Part shown: in pieces, positions 26,078 through 34,892 of the stretch | Layout of the letters: the number at the start of each line of letters is the position of its first letter | Numbering within the stretch: position 1 is the stretch's first letter | Origin: Lachnospiraceae bacterium | GTDB lineage: Bacteria; Bacillota; Clostridia; Oscillospirales; CAG-272 | Assembly: GCA_024404495.1 (NCBI GenBank) | Contig: JAKSPT010000004.1 | Coordinates: 49,716-113,715 of the forward strand | DNA length: 64,000 nucleotides | Direction: 5' to 3' | Translations under genes and position numbers: made by a program | Notes under the pieces: generated by a model | Database searches by the model: none | Seen by the model: only the letters and a program-made list of their open reading frames with translations | Told to the model about the DNA's origin: nothing

Positions 26078-28522
26078 TTACCGATGATATTGCAATTCGT
26101 CTTCGTGATAGATTCTCACGTCCGCGATCTCAAGGGTGTCTTCCCCGTTGACGTGGAGATAGATACGGAAATAGTTGACGCGGTTCCAGCCGATCTCACC
26201 GCCCGTCTTTCCGCACTGGGAAACCGGGAAATAAACCCGCCGCCATCCGCCGTCGAGGATCACCTCACCGGACAGCGACCAGCTGATCTCCTCCCGGTCG
26301 CAGGTACCCGAGCTTGTCAGTTCAAGCTGACAGTCGCGGGTAATAATCGAGCTCTTTTCAACGCGGTAGGTCAGGCAGACGACGCCGTCGCCGCGGTATT
26401 CCGAGAGATCGAGCGGGGAGAACTGCTTGGAAATATTCAGAGAACGCCCGGAGGTCACGCTTTCAAACCCCGTCCAGATCGGCTGTCCGCCGGAAGGAAG
26501 GGCGTTTTTCATTTCTTCCTCCGCCTGCGACTGCTGCTCGGCCTTCCGGACGTATCCGGCGACCGAGGAACGGACGTAGGAGAGGCGCTGAACGTAGAAG
26601 TTTTTCGCGATAGCGACCTGCCCCGTATAGGTGTGCTCCTTGATCACGTTCGCGGGATTTGCGCCGACGCCGCGCGTAAGAATCTTCCAGCGCTCGAAGT
26701 TATATTTCTGCGAGGTCTCAAGCATTTTTGCGTATCTGTCCATATAGCCCGGGACCGCGTCGAAGAAGTCCTTGTTTTCCTTCAGAAGACGGTCGATCTC
26801 TTCGCAGAATTCCGGTACCCGGAGGAGGTCGTGATACCACCGGCAGCCCTCGATATAACTGCCCGAAGGGTTGTCACAGTTCCCGTAATTGGCGTTGCCG
26901 AGCGACATATCGAAATCCCAGACCGGGCCCATGTGCAGCACGCCTTCCCCGTCTGCATACATATAGCAGCTGCTCCAGAAGCAGGCGTCCATATTCTTCA
27001 TGATATCCTCAACGAGAAACCACGCGGCAAAGGAAGTGAGATCGAGCCGCTTTCCGATCTCCTCCGCGTTATGCGAAGAGATCGCACGGTCTGCCTCTTT
27101 CACGAGAGAGGTGATATAGCTGATGTGTTCGGGCGTCATCTTTTCGGGATTGGGCTTATGGATCACGAGATAGCCGGGGGAGGTCATAAAGTAGGTGTCC
27201 GCGGTCGGGTCGTAGATCGTGTCGCCGACCTTCTGCCACTTTGCTTTCTGCGCCTCGCTGACCTCGCTGACGTGGCCGTCCCACTCCATCAGATAGCCGA
27301 GCTCGTCGGGGGGAAGGCTGTCCTTTTCCGGAATATCTACCCTGCCCTTTTCGATCTCGACCTTTTCGATGACCATATAGGTCCCGTGGTACGAGCCGTT
27401 CAGCCAGAGATCGACGCTTCTCGTCTTCATCGTGACGAGACCGAGCTGCTCCGAAAGATACGCCGCGATCTCGTTGCGCATCAGGGATTTATCCTGATAA
27501 TTGGAGATCAGCGTATAGTTTTTCGACTTGCCGAGGCCGAGCACGTCGGTCTTCTCGGAAAGCTTGACGGTATAGCCCTTCTTTTCAAAGCCCCACGAGG
27601 TATTGCCCCTTCCCTTGAAGGAGGCTTCGACGGTCACCGGTTCCCCTGCCGCATAGGAGCAGACCGTGGGATCCCCGCCGCCGAACCAGAACGTGCCGGG
27701 AAGATATTCTTCTTTCGAGTTGATGGTCTTAAAGCCGTCCACCGTCACGGCAACCGACGGCAGCCCGGTGTCCAGTGTCTGTATCCGGAGGGTGACGGGA
27801 TATTCGTTTCCGTTTTTGACGGCTGTCGCCTTGACCGGGAAGGTAAGATCGAGAAAATCGGCTCCGGAGCGGAGCTTCTGCCCGTTTACGCGGAGATCGG
27901 CGCCCTCAAAGGTCGGAACGAGCGCGGTAAGATCCGCGCCCGCAGGAAGAACGGCAGTGATCTCGGTGTCGGATATTTTACAGGCAACGGAAAACGGAAG
28001 ACCGGGATTGTCGTCGGTCAGCAGCACGAAACGGCGCATTCCGTGTTTCACGCTCGTTTCAACCGCGGCAAGGAAGCCTGAAACGCCCTTTCCGGCAGAA
28101 TCCGACGCGGGAGAGATCGGGATCACGGGCTCCGGCGGTTCCGTGACGGGTTCGGTTTCGGGTTCCGTCTCCGGTTCTGTTACGGGTTCCGTTTCGGGTT
28201 CTGTCACGGGAACCGTTTCGGGCACGGTCTCCGGTACCGTTTCAGGATCGGTCTCCGGTACCGTTTCGGGTTCTGTCCCGGGCTCCGTTACTGGGTCCGT
28301 CGCGGGCTCCGTTTCGGGCTTGGTTTCAGGTTCCGTTACCGGCTCCGTTTCGTGTTTCGTTTCCGGAACCGCTGCGGGTTCCGTTTCGGAGCCGGGCAAG
28401 GCGGTGCTTTCCGTTCCTTCGGCGGGAGCGGTATCGGAAGGCGTTCCCGTACCGTTACATCCGCAAACCATCAGTAAAACCGCGAGGATCGCCGCGCAAA
28501 GGATCATTCTTCCGCTCTTCAT
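26078..28522 (-). CDS. CotH-like kinase-fold lipoprotein with C-terminal ELTSSG module
   Basis: An 814-residue surface lipoprotein. The signal peptide ends in VCGC (Cys near 22 lipidated); a TEPETEP-type repeat linker runs over residues 45-131. A strand-rich domain leads into the CotH core: FKGRGNTSWGFEKKGYTVKL near 306, YQDKSLMRNEIAAYL, GSYHGTYMVIEKVEI, and the metal-site GPVWDFDMSLGN near 539. CotH of Bacillus is an atypical protein kinase of spore coats; in gut Clostridia these proteins are extracellular and some are tied to carbohydrate degradation. The end carries ELTSSGTCDREE near 725, the same signature as in the surface protein at 10989-14384. It has its own consensus promoter; no clear terminator is visible. 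Confidence 0.9.
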   Translation of the reverse strand: MKSGRMILCAAILAVLLMVCGCNGTGTPSDTAPAEGTESTALPGSETEPAAVPETKHETEPVTEPETKPETEPATDPVTEPGTEPETVPETDPETVPETVPETVPVTEPETEPVTEPETEPETEPVTEPPEPVIPISPASDSAGKGVSGFLAAVETSVKHGMRRFVLLTDDNPGLPFSVACKISDTEITAVLPAGADLTALVPTFEGADLRVNGQKLRSGADFLDLTFPVKATAVKNGNEYPVTLRIQTLDTGLPSVAVTVDGFKTINSKEEYLPGTFWFGGGDPTVCSYAAGEPVTVEASFKGRGNTSWGFEKKGYTVKLSEKTDVLGLGKSKNYTLISNYQDKSLMRNEIAAYLSEQLGLVTMKTRSVDLWLNGSYHGTYMVIEKVEIEKGRVDIPEKDSLPPDELGYLMEWDGHVSEVSEAQKAKWQKVGDTIYDPTADTYFMTSPGYLVIHKPNPEKMTPEHISYITSLVKEADRAISSHNAEEIGKRLDLTSFAAWFLVEDIMKNMDACFWSSCYMYADGEGVLHMGPVWDFDMSLGNANYGNCDNPSGSYIEGCRWYHDLLRVPEFCEEIDRLLKENKDFFDAVPGYMDRYAKMLETSQKYNFERWKILTRGVGANPANVIKEHTYTGQVAIAKNFYVQRLSYVRSSVAGYVRKAEQQSQAEEEMKNALPSGGQPIWTGFESVTSGRSLNISKQFSPLDLSEYRGDGVVCLTYRVEKSSIITRDCQLELTSSGTCDREEISWSLSGEVILDGGWRRVYFPVSQCGKTGGEIGWNRVNYFRIYLHVNGEDTLEIADVRIYHEDELQYHR
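28130..28390 (-). repeat. Thr-Glu-Pro coding repeat in the CotH lipoprotein
   Basis: The DNA consists of many 9-12 bp variants of ACGGGTTCCGTTTCG, encoding TEPETEP/TVPETVP units. It is a flexible wall-spanning linker, and its repeated DNA is prone to length change. Confidence 0.85.
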
Positions 28523-28579
28523 ACTGCCCTCTCCGTTCCTTTTCGGTCAAACCCGATTGTTCAATACTTTTCTGTTTTC

Positions 28580-28608
28580 ATTATACCTGCGGCAGACGCA
28601 ATTGTCAA
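28580..28608 (-). promoter_or_regulatory. Consensus promoter of the CotH gene
   Basis: TTGACA and TATAAT with a 17-bp spacer, both hexamers perfect. Confidence 0.92.
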
Positions 28609-28657
28609 CCGAAAACCGCGCACAGACCTTGTTTTTTCCGTTTTTTTCCTTTCAAAC

Positions 28658-28686
28658 TTGACCCATTTTCTTTTTCAGCCTATTCA
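28658..28686 (+). promoter_or_regulatory. Probable promoter of the sulfatase/LTA-synthase-like gene
   Basis: TTGACC and TATTCA with a 17-bp spacer, 70 bases before the ATG. A TATACT near 28721 without a good -35 is an alternative. Confidence 0.45.
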
Positions 28687-28756
28687 TAGAAACGCACCAA
28701 TGCCGCAACATACGAATGCTATACTGAAACCGTACAAGCAAGAAAGGACTCTCATT

Positions 28757-30988
28757 ATGGCATTCACCCATTCCCAACCCGAAGCTGCTTCGGGAAAACG
28801 GCGTATCTCTTCCGCGCTCTGCTCTTTTGCGGCAGCCCTTGCGCTTCCGCTGTTCTTTTTCCTTACGGAAATCGCGCTCCATCTGTTCCTCTTCGGCGGG
28901 ATCTCCGCAAAATTTGCGCTGTATTCCCTCCTCTTTGCCGTTCCCGCCGGGCTTATCTGCTGTCTTCTCTGTTCCTTGGGGGGAAGGAAAACTGCAGTTT
29001 CCATTCTTATCACGATCACCGCGCTGTTCACGCTCTATTTAGAAGTTCAGCTCGTTTACTGCAAGTATTTCAAGGATTTCTTTTACTGGGATCTGCTCCG
29101 CGTTGCCGGAGCGGCGATCACCGATTTCGGGAAAGAGGCGGTCGGAGCGATCGCGGCGAATATCCCGTATATCCTGCTCCTCCTCGTCCCCCTCGTTTTG
29201 TTCTGCGTATTCGGAAGCAGGATCGTCAATTCTCTCCCGCGCACGCCGAAAAGCCGCATTGCCGCGGGGATCTCCGCTGTCCTTCTCTTCTTTTCCGGGA
29301 TCGTGCTCGTGAATTCGGACGACGGACAGCTCGGCGACAGGTATTATTATCACGACGGCTTCGTGATGTCGGAGGGCGTCAGCCGCTTCGGCGTCCTCAC
29401 CGCGCTTCGTCTCGACACCCGCTATACGCTGTTCGGGCATTCGATCAGGCAGGGAGAGGACGATCCGCCCGAGACCCGTCCCCCGTGGGAGGACGTCTTT
29501 GAAACCGAGGCACCGGACACCGATATCCCCTCTCCCGAAGAAACCGAACCGACCGAAGAAACGCTTCCGGAGACCGAACCGGAAGAAACGGCTGCACCCG
29601 AGACAGAGCTCCCCGAAACCGACCCCCCGGAAACGGCACCGCCGCTCCCTCCGGTCGATACTTCGCAGAACGTCATGGATATCGACTTTCAGGCATTGAT
29701 CGACGGCACGTGGTCGGATTCCATGAAAGCCGCGCACCGTTTCTTCTCCGAACGCGAACCGACGAACAAAAACGAATATACGGGCGCGTTTGCCGGAAAG
29801 AATCTGATCTTCATTACCGCGGAGGCGTGGTCGAACGCCGCGATCAGCGAAAAGCTGACCCCAACGCTTTACAGGATGAAGAACGAGGGCTTCCGGTTCG
29901 AGAACTACTTCTGCTCGGTCTGGGGCGGAAGCACGGCGACCGGAGAATACGCCAACATCACCGGAAACTTCTACCGTAAACCCGGCTGTCTCTGGATCTC
30001 GAGAAACAAACTGAACAAATTCACCCTCGGCAATATGCTCGGGAAGCAGGGCTATTCCTGCTGCGCCTTCCATAATCACAAGTACGACTATTATTACCGC
30101 GACTACTCCCATCCTGCCTACGGTTACGAATGGCTCGCCATCGGCAATTGGGAAAAATCCTCCCTCTTCACCGATACGTGGCCGCGCTCCGACCGCGAGC
30201 TTGCCGAAAACACGCTTTCCTATATCCCGACCGACGGAACGCCGTTCCACTTCTACTATATGACGGTCAGCGGTCACGGCTGTCAGACCTTCGTCGGCAA
30301 CCGTCAGGCGGCAAATCACCGGGACGAGGTCATGTCAGCGGGGCTGAACTACAAAAACGAGGATTCCTACGGCTACGTCGCCGCACAGCTTGAACTTGAA
30401 CTGATGGTAAAGACCCTTTGCGATTATCTTGAAGCAAACGGACTGCTTGAAAACACCGTCTTCGTGATCGCGCCCGACCATTACCCCTATATGATCACCG
30501 ACAAGGGAGAAGAAGTCAATATGGATATCCTTTCCGAGCTGTACGGTCTCCCCGCCGAGGATATCTACACCAATTACGAGCTGTACCGCGCGCCCCTCAT
30601 CATCTGGTCCCCCTCGATGAAGGAGCCGGTCACGGTGAAAAAGGTCTGCTCCGCGCCCGACATCCTGCCCACCGTGCTGAACCTTTTCGGGATGGAATAC
30701 GATTCCCGCCTCATTATGGGCAGAGATATCCTCTCGGACTGCGAGGGCTTCGTGGTCCTCAATATGAGCAACTCCGGCAGCATCGCCGCGAACGACAACT
30801 GGCTGACCGACTACGGGTTTTACAATTCCACGACCGATACCTTCACGCCCTTCCCCGGCGTAAGCGTGAAAAAAGAGCAGCTTCCCGCTTACGTTTCCTA
30901 CTATAACGGTCTGCTGCAGACCTTGTTCCGTTACTCCTGCTTCGTTCTCGAAAACGATTATTACCGTGCCGTATTCCCGAACGGGTAA
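28757..30988 (+). CDS. Membrane sulfatase-fold protein, LTA-synthase-like
   Basis: About 743 residues from MAFTHSQPEAAS (AAAGGA eight bases upstream). Five TM helices (about 25-210) precede a Thr/Glu/Pro linker (about 250-300) and an extracellular alkaline-phosphatase/sulfatase domain. FITAEAWSNAAI gives the first metal ligand, and GGSTATGEYANITG near 393 the nucleophile Thr; VSGHG and IAPDHYPY near 574 complete the site. This is the plan of lipoteichoic acid synthase and related phosphoglycerol transferases, which act on lipid-linked glycans outside the membrane. Sequence alone cannot decide between LTA synthesis and modification of another surface polymer. The TEP linker parallels that of the divergent CotH gene. 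Confidence 0.88.
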   Translation: MAFTHSQPEAASGKRRISSALCSFAAALALPLFFFLTEIALHLFLFGGISAKFALYSLLFAVPAGLICCLLCSLGGRKTAVSILITITALFTLYLEVQLVYCKYFKDFFYWDLLRVAGAAITDFGKEAVGAIAANIPYILLLLVPLVLFCVFGSRIVNSLPRTPKSRIAAGISAVLLFFSGIVLVNSDDGQLGDRYYYHDGFVMSEGVSRFGVLTALRLDTRYTLFGHSIRQGEDDPPETRPPWEDVFETEAPDTDIPSPEETEPTEETLPETEPEETAAPETELPETDPPETAPPLPPVDTSQNVMDIDFQALIDGTWSDSMKAAHRFFSEREPTNKNEYTGAFAGKNLIFITAEAWSNAAISEKLTPTLYRMKNEGFRFENYFCSVWGGSTATGEYANITGNFYRKPGCLWISRNKLNKFTLGNMLGKQGYSCCAFHNHKYDYYYRDYSHPAYGYEWLAIGNWEKSSLFTDTWPRSDRELAENTLSYIPTDGTPFHFYYMTVSGHGCQTFVGNRQAANHRDEVMSAGLNYKNEDSYGYVAAQLELELMVKTLCDYLEANGLLENTVFVIAPDHYPYMITDKGEEVNMDILSELYGLPAEDIYTNYELYRAPLIIWSPSMKEPVTVKKVCSAPDILPTVLNLFGMEYDSRLIMGRDILSDCEGFVVLNMSNSGSIAANDNWLTDYGFYNSTTDTFTPFPGVSVKKEQLPAYVSYYNGLLQTLFRYSCFVLENDYYRAVFPNG

Positions 30989-30990
30989 AA

Positions 30991-31025
30991 GAAAAGACAG
31001 ACGCGTTTTCCGTGTCTGTCTTTTC
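30991..31025. terminator. Bidirectional terminator
   Basis: A perfect 12-bp stem (GAAAAGACAGAC / GTCTGTCTTTTC) with A-run on one side and T-run on the other, serving both converging genes. Confidence 0.9.
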
Positions 31026-31034
31026 CTATTCAGA

Positions 31035-32183
31035 TCAGTATCTTCCGTAGTTCTGGATCGCCGCCATCACGGCGCGCATACTGGTCAGCAGCGAGCCGTT
31101 GTTGATCGAGCCGGCGGTCGAAAGATTAAGCCCGCGCGCGTCGTTTTCCTTCGCCGCCTCGCAGTCGCGCTTCACCTCGGCAATGATCGCGTCCTCGTCG
31201 TTGCTCATGAAGGTAAAGGGCGCGAGCTGTCCGTCGATGCGGGTATGGGGCATATACTTCCGGATATGGCGCACCGTGACCGTCGGTCCGAAATTGCATC
31301 CGATCAGATTGAAATCGGCAAGGAGCGGGACGAGATGTCCCATTGCCGAGTCGGAATGCTGATACCGGTGATCGCCGGGAAGCGGCGCAGCATAGTCAAA
31401 GACCTTTTTCAGTACCTTATAGCCGAATGCACGGTACATATCGGGCGTGAGCAGGTTGGAATCGTCGTCAAGGAAGGAAAAGCCGTGGCGGAAGGTTTCC
31501 CTCGTGTTCCCCGACTCGCGGATGAAAAGGTCGATATACGCGACGATGACGTCGCCGATGACGTCGGCAAACTCGGAATACAGCCCCACGTCATCGTAGT
31601 ACAGATAAAGAAGATCCTCGGTCCCGTAAACCGACGTGGCAAGGGTCACCGGACCCCGCAGCGCCGTAAACTGACCCGGGCGTCTGCCGTACAGCTCGTA
31701 AACGGCGCGGGTGCGTTCGTCCCAGTCCTTCGGCAGAACGAAAGCGCGGAAGGCTTCGGGATCGGCAAGGAGCGCGCGGACCTCGGTCAGCTTCTTTTTC
31801 AGATCCTCTTCCCCGTGAAGATGTCCGCGGAGCCACGTCGTGTTGCCGTCAAACTCGTATTTCCCGCCGAAGACCTCGCCCATCTGCCGGTATCCCGGGA
31901 TCGTGACCTTCGGTCTCTTTTCGGGCGGGAGCGGTTTGTTCTCGGCGAGAAGCGGTCTGCCGACGATCTTCCTTGCCTTTTCATTATAGCGGCAGTTCAG
32001 CTCGTAGCGGCGTTCGGGCGGCGTATAGCCCCACGGCTGCCCCTCTTCCCCGAGCTCGGCGAAAACGCATTCGTCGCTCATACGGATGCCGAGCGCGACC
32101 TGCGGCACGTTCTTGGAAAAGCAGTTGCCCTCGTGGGCTTTTGCTTCGTCTTCCCAGAATTTTTCGATATCGAGATCAAGCAT
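31035..32183 (-). CDS. Uroporphyrinogen decarboxylase-like (UroD superfamily) protein
   Basis: 382 residues with the UroD TIM-barrel pattern: RGPVTLATSVYGTEDLL in the middle, HSDSAMGHLVPLLADFNLIG near 285 and GLNLSTAGSINNGS near 360. Members of this superfamily outside heme synthesis are often corrinoid-dependent methyltransferases or enzymes of unknown role in glycan and aromatic loci. No other heme genes are nearby, so heme synthesis is unlikely. It stands alone, with a perfect promoter above and a bidirectional terminator below. Confidence 0.85.
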   Translation of the reverse strand: MLDLDIEKFWEDEAKAHEGNCFSKNVPQVALGIRMSDECVFAELGEEGQPWGYTPPERRYELNCRYNEKARKIVGRPLLAENKPLPPEKRPKVTIPGYRQMGEVFGGKYEFDGNTTWLRGHLHGEEDLKKKLTEVRALLADPEAFRAFVLPKDWDERTRAVYELYGRRPGQFTALRGPVTLATSVYGTEDLLYLYYDDVGLYSEFADVIGDVIVAYIDLFIRESGNTRETFRHGFSFLDDDSNLLTPDMYRAFGYKVLKKVFDYAAPLPGDHRYQHSDSAMGHLVPLLADFNLIGCNFGPTVTVRHIRKYMPHTRIDGQLAPFTFMSNDEDAIIAEVKRDCEAAKENDARGLNLSTAGSINNGSLLTSMRAVMAAIQNYGRY

Positions 32184-32210
32184 CTTTCTTTCCCCCTGTC
32201 CGTTTTTTTC

Positions 32211-32239
32211 ATTATACCATCCCGGAAAATAGATGTCAA
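32211..32239 (-). promoter_or_regulatory. Consensus promoter of the UroD-like gene
   Basis: TTGACA and TATAAT with a 17-bp spacer, both perfect. Confidence 0.92.
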
Positions 32240-32298
32240 GAAATAACGGTTATTATCGTACTGTTTTCGCGGAACGGAACAATCCGGTCTTAAGCGCA

Positions 32299-32327
32299 TT
32301 GACTTTTTCCCGTTTCGGTGATACAAT
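32299..32327 (+). promoter_or_regulatory. Promoter of the GH39-like gene
   Basis: TTGACT and TACAAT with a 17-bp spacer; divergent from the UroD promoter. Confidence 0.85.
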
Positions 32328-32357
32328 GAGAAAAACGCCGAAAGGATGAAGCAGCTT

Positions 32358-33647
32358 ATGGCAAACATCATCGTTACCGACCGGATCAAGGGAAAAATCA
32401 AGCCGATGCACGGCGTCGGCGCGCCGCCGAACAGCGGTCTTTCCTTCGGTCTTTTTCATTATCTGACCGAGGCGGGGATCCCGTTTTCCCGTCTGCACGA
32501 CGCGAGCCTCGTCGCGTCGGTCGGCAGTCATCTCGTTGACGTGCCGCTGATCTTCCCCGACTTTGACGCCGACCCCGCCGATCCCGCTTCCTACGATTTT
32601 GCCTTTACCGACGAACTGATGAAGGCGCTGCACAAGGCGGGTGTCGAGCCCTTTTACCGCCTCGGCGTTTCGATCGAAAACTACTGTGAAATCAAGCGGT
32701 ACCATATTGACCCGCCGCGTGATCCTTTGAAATGGGCGAAGATATGCGAGGGGATCATCCGCCACTACAACGAGGGCTGGGCAGACGGCTTTCATTTCGG
32801 ACTCCGCTATTTTGAAATCTGGAACGAACCGGACAATCACGAGGACGCATCGACCAACCAGATGTGGACCGGTACGAAGGAGGACTATTACGCCCTTTAC
32901 GGTACTGCCTCCCGCTATCTGAAGGAGCGCTTCCCCGAGTTGAAGATCGGCGGCTACGCAAGCTGCGGCTTCTACGGTCTCGTCTGCGATCCCGCCTCCT
33001 CCCCCTCCGATTTCCGCTATTATATCGACTTCTTCGAGGGCTTCCTTGCCTACGTCAGAGACAACCGCTGCCCGCTTGATTTCTTCTCGTGGCACACCTA
33101 TATGGGCGTACCGCAGATGGAGGTCATGGCAAAATACGTACGGGACAAGCTCGACGAATACGGCTTTACCGAAACCGAACATACCCTCAACGAATGGAAT
33201 ATCTGCCACGATAAACGCGGCACCTCCCTCCATTCCGCAAATACCGCGGCGATGATCCTCGCGATGCAGGATACCTCCCTCTCCTCGGCGATGTTCTACG
33301 ACGCCCGTCTCGCGGTCTCCTATTACGCGGGGCTTTTCGATCCGATGACGAGAACGCCGACCCCGACCTACGACTGCTTCGTTTTCTTCAACGAGCTCTG
33401 CAAACGAAAGGACCAGCTTTTGCTCTCCCTTGACGACGGGGCGCTCCGCGCCGTCGCGGCAAAAGGGGAAAACGACGTCTGCCTGATGGCGGCGAATATG
33501 AGCGCCGACCCGGTCCCCCTATCCCTTGACCTCGGCGGAAGGAGGATCGTTTCGGCAAAAATCATCAAGGACGACAAACGCGCCGAAGCGTATGATTTTA
33601 CCGGAACGCTCCCCGGTCTCGCGGTCCTGCTCCTGATCGCACAATAA
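32358..33647 (+). CDS. GH39-like glycoside hydrolase (beta-xylosidase type)
   Basis: About 429 residues from MANIIVTDRIKGKI; the ATG 12 bases earlier touches its Shine-Dalgarno, so I prefer 32358. A clan-A (beta/alpha)8 barrel with acid/base Glu near 156 (FEIWNEPDN) and nucleophile Glu near 278 (TLNEWN), followed by a small beta domain (VCLMAANMSADPVPLSLDLG). This is the plan of GH39 beta-xylosidases and alpha-L-iduronidases. There is no signal peptide, so it cleaves imported oligosaccharides in the cytoplasm. The exact sugar is undetermined. Confidence 0.85.
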   Translation: MANIIVTDRIKGKIKPMHGVGAPPNSGLSFGLFHYLTEAGIPFSRLHDASLVASVGSHLVDVPLIFPDFDADPADPASYDFAFTDELMKALHKAGVEPFYRLGVSIENYCEIKRYHIDPPRDPLKWAKICEGIIRHYNEGWADGFHFGLRYFEIWNEPDNHEDASTNQMWTGTKEDYYALYGTASRYLKERFPELKIGGYASCGFYGLVCDPASSPSDFRYYIDFFEGFLAYVRDNRCPLDFFSWHTYMGVPQMEVMAKYVRDKLDEYGFTETEHTLNEWNICHDKRGTSLHSANTAAMILAMQDTSLSSAMFYDARLAVSYYAGLFDPMTRTPTPTYDCFVFFNELCKRKDQLLLSLDDGALRAVAAKGENDVCLMAANMSADPVPLSLDLGGRRIVSAKIIKDDKRAEAYDFTGTLPGLAVLLLIAQ

Positions 33648-33652
33648 AAGAT

Positions 33653-33697
33653 AAACGCCGTCAGCGCCCGGAAAACGGGTGCTGACGGCGTTTTTTT
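33653..33697. terminator. Strong terminator between converging genes
   Basis: AACGCCGTCAGC pairs with GCTGACGGCGTT (near-perfect, with CCCG/CGGG inside) and ends in seven T on the plus strand; the minus strand side is TTTATCTTTT. Confidence 0.92.
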
Positions 33698-33707
33698 CAT
33701 AAGTGGA

Positions 33708-34892
33708 TCAGAATTCGAGAGAAGATACCGAACGCAGGAGCGAGGTAATATTGGCTTTACAAAGGGCGACGGTCTTCTCTCCCTCCGGCGTATCGGTGAG
33801 CCCCCGTCTTGCGGTATGACGGAGGAGGCGGACGTAGCTGAGGAGGCGCACCTTCTTTTCGACCTCTTCCTGTTTTTCGGGATCGGTCGTGCCGAGATAC
33901 GCGGGAAGGAACGCGTTCCAGATCCGCTTGGCAAGGGAATACGGCATCCCGAGGAATTTTTCGACCACGGTCGGATCGGTCTCGCCGAAGCCGACGTAGG
34001 TGATATATACGTTTGCAAGCTCAAAGACCGGGTGCCCGTGGGAAAGGGTATCCATATCGATGAGAATGGCTTCCCCGCCCTGCGACATCACGTTGTTGGT
34101 GTGGAAATCGCCGTGGAGCATCGTCATCCGGTCGGGCACGGCTTCGATCAGCGCGTACAGCTTTTTCGCGTCTTCTTCGGCAAGGAAGGGGGAAGCGGCG
34201 TCCGCCCACGAACGGACCGTCTTTTTGACGTCGGGCATATCCTCCGCGCGGACCTCGGTTTCGTGGATTTTACGGAGAAGCGAGGCACACTCCGCGGCGT
34301 ATTCCTCGGTCTTATCGGGCTCCGCCGCGATCAGATCGGAATAGGATCTCGCGTCGAGCAGCTCGAACACAGAGCCGTAGCTTTCCCCGACCTTCACAAC
34401 GTCGTAGGAGATCGCGGTAGGGATCCCGAGCACGAAGGCGCGGCGGGCAAGTTCTCTTTCTCTCTTGATGTCGGGAAGGCTGTCCGGGTTCTTATATACC
34501 TTCAGAATGGTGTCGGCGTTATAGCGGTAAACGGTTCCCTTCGCGCCCTTGCCGATGATATCGCAGCCCTCGACCGAGAGGCGGCGGTAGGCTTTTTCGA
34601 TCGGCATCAGCTCGGTAAAGCCGGTCATATCGAAGATCTCGTAGACCTCGGCGCAGACGCCGACGATCTTCATATCCTTTTCGGCTTTCTTCACGCGCAG
34701 GACGGCGCGGAGACCCGCGCTTGATATATATTGCAGCTTCTCCGCGTTCAGGATCACGCTTCCGTGCGGATTTTCGGACAGAGCTGCCGTCATTTCGTCC
34801 CCGAGCGCCGAAGCGTTCACGGTATCCACCCGCTCGGGAAGAAAAACGGTCAGAACGTTTTCTGTCAAAGCACAACGGATCATATTCATCAT
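33708..34892 (-). CDS. STAS domain fused to an aminoglycoside-phosphotransferase-like kinase
   Basis: 394 residues. Residues 1-100 form a STAS (anti-sigma antagonist) domain with the usual phospho-acceptor site (YISSAGLRAVLRVKK, Ser near 56). Residues 110-390 form an APH/Fam-type kinase: glycine-rich IGKGAKGTVYRYN, Lys in ILKVYK, catalytic loop LHGDFHTNN near 263 and metal site LIDMDT near 279. The fusion suggests a signalling protein in which the kinase acts on its own STAS or a partner; the true substrate is unknown. Its start overlaps the stop of the alarmone-hydrolase-like gene by 4 bases, so the two are made together. Confidence 0.88.
   Translation of the reverse strand: MMNMIRCALTENVLTVFLPERVDTVNASALGDEMTAALSENPHGSVILNAEKLQYISSAGLRAVLRVKKAEKDMKIVGVCAEVYEIFDMTGFTELMPIEKAYRRLSVEGCDIIGKGAKGTVYRYNADTILKVYKNPDSLPDIKRERELARRAFVLGIPTAISYDVVKVGESYGSVFELLDARSYSDLIAAEPDKTEEYAAECASLLRKIHETEVRAEDMPDVKKTVRSWADAASPFLAEEDAKKLYALIEAVPDRMTMLHGDFHTNNVMSQGGEAILIDMDTLSHGHPVFELANVYITYVGFGETDPTVVEKFLGMPYSLAKRIWNAFLPAYLGTTDPEKQEEVEKKVRLLSYVRLLRHTARRGLTDTPEGEKTVALCKANITSLLRSVSSLEF

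Noticed and set aside
31035..32183. hemE (heme synthesis)
   Set aside because: UroD-fold is clear, but no other heme genes are nearby, and the non-heme branch of the superfamily is common in such loci.
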